Origin: Nelumbo lutea
Lineage: Eukaryota > Streptophyta > Magnoliopsida > Proteales > Nelumbonaceae
Direction: 5' to 3'
NCBI GenBank assembly: GCA_022828595.1
Contig: JAKGHH010000002.1
Location: 68,234,383-68,298,382, forward strand
DNA length: 64,000 nt
How positions within the stretch are numbered: the stretch's first letter is position 1; every line of letters begins with the position of its first letter. The translations under genes and the position numbers were made by a program. Under the pieces are notes generated by a model. The model worked only from the letters and a program-made list of their open reading frames with translations, searched no databases and was not told the origin of the DNA. Of the stretch, positions 55,901 to 64,000 are shown in pieces.

Positions 55901-56561
55901 TTGTTTTTATTGATGGTAATACAAAATTTAAATTGAATTATTTGTGTTGTTGGTGGGTCAATAGTTCAACCTTTTGGGTAAAATGTAATAACCCTTGATG
56001 TATATCAAATAATTAATAAAACTTAAAAAAGATAAAAGCACAAAGATTACAAAAAATTTAGAAGTGGTTGCATCTGTAGGATTTGACTTTGATGCCCAAA
56101 AGACATGATGTTGAAAAAACTTATAACCAATCAACCGGTATAATAACAGTGGTGTCCAACTAGGTGGGTTTTAATCAAAAGTCATTGGGGGGTTTTGATT
56201 GGTCAAAGCCTTCCCGTTATCATGTCTTTTTGTCATCATAATCTTTTGACATTACAGATTTTTTCCAATTTTATTCTAAAAATTAATACTTGTAAAAAAT
56301 GCTTATTATCACTTGTTTAGATGTTACAACTTCATATGATAATGACACACACATAGACATGGTCCACGTCAGCAGCCCTCCTCTTCTCCCATTCCCCTTC
56401 TCACTCTCTCCTTTCTCCCTTACCCCATCCCCATTCTCTCATTGAGTCTCTCCCTTGATTCCTCTCTCCCTTCCAAGCCTTCTCAATAGGTCACATGGCA
56501 AGAGAGTTCTCAAGGCAAGCAAGAAAGAAAGATTTGCTTTTTTAATGTCTAGCCAAGTTGC
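55901..56561. other. intergenic, pyrimidine-rich end
   Basis: A CT-rich tract occupies 56370-56490. No gene or element ends seen. Confidence 0.5.
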
Positions 56562-58182
56562 ACTATTACCCCCCACTTTCTCCTAAATAATCTCTAATTC
56601 CTATTTATCTCCTAAGTTACCTCTAATTTGGTAGAGACTTTCTCTTCTAAATTATCCAAATTTCCTATTTATCCACTCCCCACTTTTCATCTATATCTAT
56701 CTAAAGAAACTTTCAATTAAAATTTTAGATAATTATTTAAATATTATAATGAAATTATGTAATAACTTTAAAATGTTTATTAAAAATATAAAAATTAATT
56801 ATAATATATTTAATAATATTCATATTATAAATAATTTTATATTTTTATTAAATTCATAAAAATTATGTAATAACAATATAAATTATGATTTTACATATTG
56901 TTCAATTTAATAACTAAATAGTATTTAAAAATTGAATAAAAATATTTAAATGATTAAAATAATAAAATTTTAAATTTAAATTATTTAAATCTTTCAATAA
57001 CTAAATACTTTAAATAACAAAATATTAAAACATCTAAATAACTATATAAAAATGTTCAATATTATGTAACAACTTTAACATAAATTAAATTTAAATAACA
57101 AAAAATTTAAATATTTTACATATTATTTAAATATTTAGATAACTAAATATTTTGAATAATGAAATATTCAACATAACTAAATTTTAAATAGTTAAAAACA
57201 TTCATAAAAGTATAAAAGTAATTATAATAGATTTCATAATATTATAATTAATAATATTTTCATATTTTACAAAGTTAATATCAAAATTATGTAATAATGA
57301 TATAAATCATATTTTTATGGATTATTAAATTCAAAAAATAATAAATATTTTAAAATTTTAAATTACTAAATAGTATTGTAAATAACTAAATAAATGTAAA
57401 TAAATTAATAACTAAATTATATTTTAAATATTATTTGAAAAAAATAGATTAAATAATATAATTATGTAATAACTTTAAAAAATTTGTCAAAAAAAATTAT
57501 AATATATTTAAAAATAAGAATATAACATAAAAATAATTTATAAGTATTGAAGGTTCCGAATAACAAAAACATGTAATAACATTATAAAAGAAATATTTTT
57601 AATAGATATAAGAGACAAAATAATAATTACAATCATTAATGTACTAATAATAAAAACATTATTTCACTTATATCAATTAATAATTCTATAAAATAAATTT
57701 CAGAAAAATGAATATTTATCAATAATTATTTTAAATTTTTATCAATATTATATTTATATATACTAAATTTAATATGTATCATAGTTTTAGTAATCATTTA
57801 TTGTATTTTTGTGAAAAATATATTATCAATAATTATGTATAAATCTATTTTTGTTTTGTTATTCAACAGAAAATTTTCAATGATTATTGGAGATTGAAGT
57901 ATTTTTGTTATGCTTTATTGATTAATATTTATTAGAGATTAAACTATTATTTGATATTACACTATTTATTGACTAGTTTAATATATTTTAAGTATTTATT
58001 GTATTTTTATTAGTTACTTATTTTATTTTTATAATTATGTATTTTAGCTATAAATTTTCAATAATTATTGTAGATTAAACTATTGTTATTTATTAGAGAT
58101 TAGACTATTAATTTAGCTAAAATTAGGAGTGTTAATTGGTCGGTTCAATCTAGTTGCATGTTGTTTGGCCAACCAAACCGAG
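56562..58182. repeat. AT-rich dispersed repeat, copy 2 (inverted relative to copy 1)
   Basis: The left edge CCCCCCACTTTCTCCTAAAT and the right edge TAATTTAGCTAAAATTAGGA then TGGCCAACCAAACCGA are the reverse complements of the edges of copy 1 at 22402-23410. Internal words such as CATTAATGTACTAATAATAA match across the pair. It is about 600 bp longer than copy 1. No reading frames. Confidence 0.7.
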
Positions 58183-58402
58183 CATTAGTGAAAGCCGACC
58201 AACTCATGTTGTATTGGTTTAAAAGATTTAAACTCTATAATGAAATTTAAATTGAAAAATTACAATGGTATGATAAAAAATAAATTAATAAAACTTAAAG
58301 TTGCAATATATAATATTTAATTTAGTCTAAGAAATATGGGAATTCTCCCACTTTTTTGTCTTAGAAAAATTATATTTAAAATATAATATATTATATTATA
58401 TA

Positions 58403-58462
<60 letters not shown>

Positions 58463-58930
58463 AATGGATAGATGGTCGGCTTGATTCGATTTTGGTCAGT
58501 TTACAAATGGCCAAATTGAAATTGACCCTGACTTGGTTGGATTGGAAAATTGCTAAATTGAAGCCAATTGGAAAAACTAGAAAATCGACCAACTCAAGTA
58601 GAATTGGTTTGGGTTGGTCGGTTTCGTTGATTTCATCGGTTTTATGAACAACCCTAACTGAAATTAATTATTTTCATTTTGTATTTCAAAAAATATTAAA
58701 GTAGTATATAAAATATAAGTAATTATTAATTATTTAAAAAGTTAAAGTAAAAACAATTGGCAATCCTTATGTGTTTTTATTGTTAAGCTTTTGCTTAATA
58801 AAGTCCTTGCATCGCATAGGCCCCCACTATTTAATAATATGTCATTTTTTATATTTTTGTGAGACAAATTCTTACTCCTGTCTAAAGTAATATTAGCAAC
58901 ACAAGCACAAACTTTTATATATCCTCTGAT
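58183..58930. other. intergenic with (TA)n-(GATA)n microsatellite
   Basis: A simple repeat occupies 58409-58461 (TA units then five GATA units). The flanks contain repeated TTGGTTTGGGTTGGTCGG and CGACCAACTC words pointing to a decayed foldback element. No gene. Confidence 0.5.
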
Positions 58931-59078
58931 GTCTTGCATGTACTAAATTGTTTAGTGGAGACTCTAATTTATTACATGCTTCATTGTTTGCTATCGATGC
59001 ACCTGTTAACGGAGAAATAATATCTAGTGCCTCATAAACATCTTGTCTACGCTTATGTTGTAAATTAGCAAGGGAGAA
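58913..59078 (-). pseudogene. unrecognised coding relic
   Basis: A 55-codon open stretch without a start codon reads LANLQHKRRQDVYEALDIIS, then PLTGASIANNEACNKLES and PLNNLVHARHQRIYKSLCLC, then a stop. The composition is that of a soluble helical protein and differs from the AT-rich surroundings. An AG-preceded boundary upstream (about 59100) could be an old splice acceptor. I cannot name the family. Confidence 0.35.
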
Positions 59079-59100
59079 GACGCTTCAATGTTTCTTGCTG

Positions 59101-59697
59101 AAACAAAATATAATAAATGTCAATTCATTATTTAAGAAAATAAATGTCCACATTACTAAAGAAGATGCTAAATTAAAGTAACTCTCTTAATCCCTTATTT
59201 TGTGATGAAGGTTATCATATTTAGATCTTGCCTAACCACCATTGTTGTCTTACTTGATCACTAGTCTTTGGACAAATTAGATTGGCTTCTATGTCTCCAT
59301 TCAAGCTGTTTTGGCCATTCTTAACTTGTTATTTTCGTTTCTCTACACTTTAAATATTTTTCTTTTTTCTTTTTTTTTTTTTGTTTACACTATTGACCCT
59401 ACATCTTTCTTTTATTTCTTTATAATAGTCTAGCAATGACCCATGAGTTGGAATTTTCCTCTTTAGCTCTTGATACAAGAACCCCATTTCTAGGGTTGAA
59501 GAGTTGGACCATTTGCTTCAACAAGCAATCAATAATTAGGTGGAAGGTGACTCTAGACATGCTTTTTCATGGGCTAAAGTTCAGGTTCAAGCCCTTGAAA
59601 ACTGTCCAACTTCTTACATGAAATCCATGTACATCCTCACATGGAATCCTTCCTTTTTTGTTAATAATACAAGTTCTCTTTCTTCAAAAAAATATCA
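59101..59697. other. intergenic
   Basis: T-rich tract at 59345-59385. A 61-codon plus-strand frame at 59436-59621 has no recognisable motif. Confidence 0.4.
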
Positions 59698-59997
59698 ATA
59701 ACTAGTAGGGCTTGCAACCTTGACCACAACTCATTTAACCCACCCACCTTGGAACCCACCCATTCTATTGGCGAGTCAATATGGGTCGAGTAATACATTA
59801 GGGTTGGTGAAGGTCAAGATGGGTTGGGTCGAGGGTACCCATTAGGGTCAGGATGGGTTGGACCACACGGGTCAAGATAGGTTGGGTCAAGGTCAAGCGT
59901 CTATCTATACTTGCCAAATCTCAACAACACAACAGTTGAAGTGACTCGAACTCAAGCCTCCTAGCACATCCACATCTCATTACAATTCCAAAAAGAC

Positions 59998-60235
59998 TTT
60001 TATATGAAAGTACATTTACAAAAACACTTTTATGAAAGCATAAAAGCACATTTATAAAAGTACTTTTATGAAAGCACTTTTACAAAAGTACTTTTATGAA
60101 AACATAAAAACACTTATAAAAGTACATTACAAAAGCACTTTTACAAAAGTACTTTTATGAAAGCACTTTTACATAAGTACTTTTATAGAAGTACTTTTAT
60201 GAAAGAACTTTTCCGAAAGCACTTCTATAAAAGTT
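59998..60235. repeat. tandem array, AAAGCACTTTTATAA-like ~15-bp units
   Basis: About 15 units alternate AAAGTACTTTTATG and AAAGCACTTTTACA. Each unit is nearly self-complementary (AAAAGTACTTTT), so the array can fold into many small hairpins. Confidence 0.8.
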
Positions 60236-60560
60236 ATGCATTTCCTGCAATTCTTTTGCATTTTTTGTAATTTTTTGTATTTTTCTACATTTTCTACAAT
60301 TTGTTGGTGCTTTTTTGCATAACTTTTACATTTTTCTAGTGTTTTCATGCATTTCCTGCTTTTTCTGATTTTTTTGCACTTTTTCTTATTTTTCTGCAAA
60401 AGTTCTGCATTTTCTACAAATTTCTGGTATTTTCTACATTTTTTGTAATTTTTGGTGTTTTCTATATTTTTCAAAATTTTTTGTAATTTTTTGGTATTTT
60501 TTGCATTTTTTGTAATTTTCTACTATGTTTTGCATTTATATACAATTTTTGCATTTTCAG
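60236..60560. repeat. T-rich degenerate tandem array
   Basis: Variants of TTTTTGCATTTTCTGTAA and TTTTCTACATTTT repeat over 325 bp with an irregular period of 13 to 24 bases. The minus strand yields a spurious Lys/Asn-rich frame at 60169-60474. Confidence 0.7.
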
Positions 60561-60561
60561 G

Positions 60562-60985
60562 TATACGGGTTGATCTGACTTGTTTTTGTCACATGGTAGT
60601 CTTGAGAGAGATGATTCTCTCAAAAACGTTTTTTCGGATATATAGGTCAGCCCATCCTGTTTCTGTCACATGGTAGTCTTAAGAGATGATTTTCTCAAAA
60701 ATGTTTTTTTCGAGTATACGGGTCAACTCGGCCTGGTTCTTTCACGTGGCATCCTTGAGAGAGATTATTCTCTAAAAAATGTTATTTTGGGGTATACAGG
60801 TTTCCCTGACCCATTTCTACCATGTGGTAGTCTTGAGAGATGTTCCTCTCCAAAATTTGTTATTTTCGGCTATACGGGTTGACCCGACCCATTTCTACAA
60901 TGTGACAACCTTGTGAGAGGGAGAGATGTTCCTCTTAAAAATTATTATTCCAAGTATATGGGACATCCCGACTCATTTTTGTATT
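60562..60985. repeat. tandem array, ~77-bp unit, five to six copies
   Basis: Units begin at TATACGGGTTGA (60562) and recur at 60639, 60715, 60793, 60871 and 60955. Each contains a CCATTTCTGTCACATGGTAG-like stretch and GAGAGATGATTCTCTC, a small perfect hairpin. Copies differ by 15 to 25 percent by eye. The plus-strand reading frames here are products of the repetition. Confidence 0.85.
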
Positions 60986-61124
60986 TATAGGTGAGGTAGG
61001 TGGGTCAGAATGGATGAGGGTGGGTTAATGGTCAATATGGATGGATTAAGTGGGTTTATATGGGTGGGTCAGAGTTAGGGTGGGTTATGACCTTTTAGCA
61101 AGGATTGATGATGGGTCATGATGT

Positions 61125-61400
61125 GTTAGTGGGTCAATATCAGTGGGTTCGTATACAACCCTTACCCAACCCACCCATTTGCCAACTATTGAGATTATGC
61201 TTCTTACAATAGAATTTCCACCTAGCTAGTTAATAGGGTTAGTGGGTCAATATCAGTGGGTTGGTATACAACCCTTACCCAACCCACCTATTTGCCAACT
61301 ATTGAGATTATGCTTCTTACAATAGAATTTCCACCTAGCTAGTTAATAGGGTTAGTGGGTCAATATCAGTGGATTGGTATACAACCCTTACCTCAATAGT
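61125..61400. repeat. 113-bp tandem repeat, 2.4 copies, nearly identical
   Basis: Copies begin at 61125, 61238 and 61351 with GTTAGTGGGTCAATATCAGT. The first two differ at only two positions by eye, so this is a recent duplication. The third stops after ACAACCCTTACC. Confidence 0.92.
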
Positions 61401-61829
61401 TGTAAGTGTTGGGTTGGGATCTTCCCCCTTGTACTAAATTGTTCCATTTTTGCATACTACCAAAGAGACCTATTAACTTTTTCATTTTAAGGCATGGACT
61501 CATAAATTAATTTGGTACAAAGTTAATCATGAGTTAGTTACCTCCTCAAGGAAATCCTTGTCCTGCTTATTAGACATTCGTATGGACGAGAAGACAATGA
61601 AGGCAACAAGAGAGTGGAAACATGAACGCAAAGATGACAATGCTCGTGCTTGGCTGATGAGTGAAAGAGGATAGAGAATGAAAGAGAGAGAGAGAGAGAA
61701 AGAGTTTCGTACTAGATGTTCAATGGTGGTGCAGTGGCGCTGATGAGAGAGAAAAACAGCTGTTGAAATGGAGTAGACCGAGAATGGAGGAGAGAGACGT
61801 TAGGGTGAGAGGAGTTTTACTTCGATGAT

Positions 61830-61991
61830 AGAAGCCGATGAGTTTTACATCAATAATTTCAATGTATATTTTACATCGACTATCAGTGTAAAGAAAATTC
61901 AAAATGAAGTTTTACACTGATTTATGGTGAAAAATTACACTCTTTCCAAACGAATGTAAAACCGAACCGGGGTGTAAAGTTTACCCCGGTT
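61830..61991. repeat. short foldback segment ending in an ACCGGGGT palindrome
   Basis: AACCGGGGTGTAAA (61965-61978) faces TTTACCCCGGTT (61980-61991), a hairpin with a 2-base bulge. Upstream, AGTTTTACATC and GTGTAAAACTTC words recur. It may be the end of a small DNA element. No partner boundary was found. Confidence 0.4.
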
Positions 61992-61999
61992 TGATTTTC

Positions 62000-62599
62000 C
62001 ACCTCAAACAAATGCGACTTAAGTGTAAATAATATGCAAGTAAGAGATATCGAATGGTTGTGGTTCTTGTGGATGAGAGGTGAAGGTTCTAAAATTCAAA
62101 GAAATGTGGATAGGGATGGCCAAATTTGCCCAAGTCGTAACCAAAATCCTAACTAAAATGGTTGTGGTCCTTCCCTCAAACCAAATTTGTTCAAATGGAA
62201 TATAAAACAGAAAACTAATTGATCATAAGTAGACTCGAGTCAATATTATATATATCAAATTAAGAAAAAATAATATGAGATAAAATTTTGGCATTATTTC
62301 TCAAGAAAACTGATTTATAATCCATATAAATTAAAAAGAGTATCTCATGCCCTTCATATTTTCCACTCCACCCTTTTGCTTCACCTTCCTGATTGTTTCG
62401 GCAATATTCATGGTGTTCATTCTAATAGATGGGATATGGGTCTGAAAGCAAGAGCTACATTAACCTCCCCTTGAAAATGTATATCAGCTATATTTTGGAG
62501 ATGAATAAGAGTGGTAGTTTTGTGGTGCTGTGAGAGGAAAGCAATTCAAGATTCTCTAAGGAGAAGGAAAAAGGAAAAGGAGTTGAAAGGTCAATATGA
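62000..62599. other. intergenic
   Basis: No gene or element recognised. A (GA)n run lies just upstream at 61684-61703. Confidence 0.4.
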
Positions 62600-62900
62600 A
62601 CTTTGATGTTTGGAGACCACCTTTCCCCTTCCACAAGATGAACTTTGATGGTTGCAATCTAGGCAACACCTAGGGCTTTAAGGAGTTGCGGGTGATCAAG
62701 ATTAGTGTAGGGGATATAATCACCCTATTTTTTTAGGACCGATTAGTGCAACTGACTTCACAAGAGCAGAACTCATGGCTTGGTTGGAAAATAAAAAAAA
62801 AAATTAAGAAAGTTGAATACTAACTTTAGTTGGGTTCCTAGAGTACAAAGAATATAGCTGATGGGTTAGCAGCATGAGAAAATTTCATTAAGTACTGCAT
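62600..62900 (+). pseudogene. L1-type LINE RNase H-like relic
   Basis: On the plus strand, FHKMNFDGCNLGNT (about 62628-62670) matches the K-x-NFDG-x-x-x-GN start of the RNase H-like domain at the end of plant L1 ORF2. GPISATDFTRAELMAWLE gives the central Glu region, and WVPRVQ followed by IADGLAA (62828-62873) the usual end. Stops and frame changes lie between them. Confidence 0.55.
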
Positions 62901-63572
62901 TGATGATGTGTCTAGCTGAGGCTATCCACTTATGTAACTTAAAAACACTTTTCATAATTAAAAAAAATTGTCTTGCTATTGATAAAAAAGTAAAACATGT
63001 GCAAGTATCTCTCTCATGTGATCCATAGGCTAATGACAATATTTGTTCTTTCATCCAATTGTCAAATGTAATATCTCTCTCTTGTGTATGTGAAAGAATG
63101 TGGTCAGACTAGGGTTCAGAATTCATATGTGCCAACCTAGTGGACATAATTGTAAATTTGTAATTCATATGGTTGCCAATTGCCAAGTCAGCTACAAGAT
63201 TTTCTTGACCATTATGAATATCAACTTGCAAATCCCAACCTAAACTATGGCCTCTATAATCTGGTAGCAATAACTAACTTTTTAAAGAAAAGAACCAAGA
63301 CAAACAACACCAATAATAAAAAGCTTATAAATCATGTTTGATATATGAGATGAATATTTCTGGTCAAAGTTATTCCCCATCTAGATGGTCTAAGGATCCA
63401 ACAAGTCAAATAATCAAAAACTTTAGGAAATTTATGTCCTTTAAGATCCACACGTCTCTCTCCTTTAAGATCCAGTACAAAGAAAAAACAATGAATCAAA
63501 ACTAAGGTAGAAGCCAAGGAGAAACTACACGCATGTTTTTTTTAGATCAGTGAAACTACACGTATGTTAAAG
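62901..63572. other. intergenic
   Basis: No gene recognised. Short minus-strand frames at 62866-63054 and 63332-63517 have no motif. Confidence 0.4.
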
Positions 63573-64000
63573 TGATGAGGGGTAATTTGATCCTTCTAGT
63601 CAAATAGTGATACGTGGCCTCCAGTTGACACTTCGGGACCGAGTCAGCAAACCAGGTCGACAAATTTAGCTCAGAGCACCTTGCCCAAGCCAACCTCCAC
63701 CTCAGCAAGACTGAACTAATAGATACCGTAAGATTACGGCGAGCTAACCTAGGAGCCAGTCGAACTATAGAGATTCAAGGCGACTTGCGAGAGAGAGCTC
63801 ACTAACCACCCCCTATAACACGCTGCCAAGAGCGTCGACATCTCAACCGTTGGAACAATCCGTCGTGTCACACACCTCGACTTTACTCTGGTAAACCATA
63901 ACCTCCATGAGGATCTCACAACTGACAAATTAATGTGCCAAATAAAATGGAAATAACTCTACAGGGTGCTCAGTTCCGTTACCCTGAAGGCCCTGAGCCC
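63573..64000. mobile_element. start of a further Tat-like gypsy LTR, runs off the window
   Basis: TGATGAGGGGTAATTTGATC opens a GC-richer stretch that resembles the minus-strand start of the LTR at 39658-40385 (TGATGAGGGGTAATTTGGTC). GTGATACGTGGCCTCCAG corresponds to its GTGACACGTGG box. The LTR is in plus orientation and its end and partner lie outside the window. Confidence 0.75.

Larger units (their letters stand above)
59700..61440. repeat. composite block of four tandem-repeat families
   Basis: Borders are GGGTTGGGTCGAG-type words on the left (59740-59900) and GGTGGGTCAGA/ACCCAACCCACC words on the right (60990-61400). Inside are three further arrays listed separately. TAGGGCTTGCAACC on the left and, on the other strand, TAGTTGGCAAATGGGTGGG on the right are reminiscent of hAT ends, so the whole may be one non-autonomous element that amplified internal repeats. 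No target duplication was found. Confidence 0.55.

Noticed and set aside
59998..60235. CRISPR-like array
   Set aside because: Units are contiguous without unique spacers, in a plant genome. It is a tandem repeat.

Overview
This is nuclear DNA of a flowering plant, most likely a dicot or other non-grass species. The evidence is AT-rich sequence, short GT-AG introns, L1-type LINEs, Ty1/copia and Ty3/gypsy retrotransposons, small foldback DNA elements, and one gene of the land-plant family typified by Arabidopsis At4g04980. The species cannot be named from the sequence. There is no bacterial, organellar or viral gene cluster, CRISPR array, rRNA gene or convincing tRNA gene.

The only gene that looks intact is at 42116-45334 on the minus strand. 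Nine exons join by GT-AG introns into a 757-residue proline-rich protein of unknown function. Its 99-base fourth intron has no in-frame stop and a length divisible by three. Everything else is repeats or decayed coding sequence.

Region by region: 1-2.3 kb holds a decayed ~105-bp tandem array, a Tourist-like MITE and a frameshifted fragment of a type I formin N-terminus. 4.5-7.6 kb is a minus-strand Tat-like Ty3/gypsy relic with a 341-bp tandem duplication in gag, followed by a ~36-bp minisatellite. 9.3-9.5 kb looks like a tRNA-derived SINE and 11.2-11.7 kb is a Mutator-type foldback element. 14.6-19.9 kb joins a decayed MATH/TRAF-like gene fragment to a truncated minus-strand copia element with its LTR. 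21.1-22.4 kb is an internally deleted gypsy element whose LTR carries a GAGCTC-rich minisatellite.

23,952-40,385 is one minus-strand Tat-like gypsy element with a perfect TGACT target duplication. It carries an extra open-reading-frame relic on the opposite (plus) strand. It was later invaded by a complete copia element (25,816-30,957, duplication AACCT) and by a second copia LTR ending at 34,111. A hAT-like element rich in GGGGAT runs (40,534-41,042) and a second Mutator-type foldback (41,415-41,862) separate it from the gene.

Downstream, L1 LINE relics (47-48.5 kb, 55.2-55.9 kb, 62.6-62.9 kb) surround a CRM-like gypsy element (48,841-54,400) that carries catalytic-site substitutions. An AT-rich dispersed repeat occurs twice in opposite orientation (22.4-23.4 and 56.6-58.2 kb). 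59.7-61.4 kb is a block of four different tandem-repeat families. The window ends inside another gypsy LTR. I found no clearly new biological system. The strongest candidates for follow-up are the antisense reading frame, the retainable in-frame intron, the composite tandem-repeat block and two small unrecognised coding relics.
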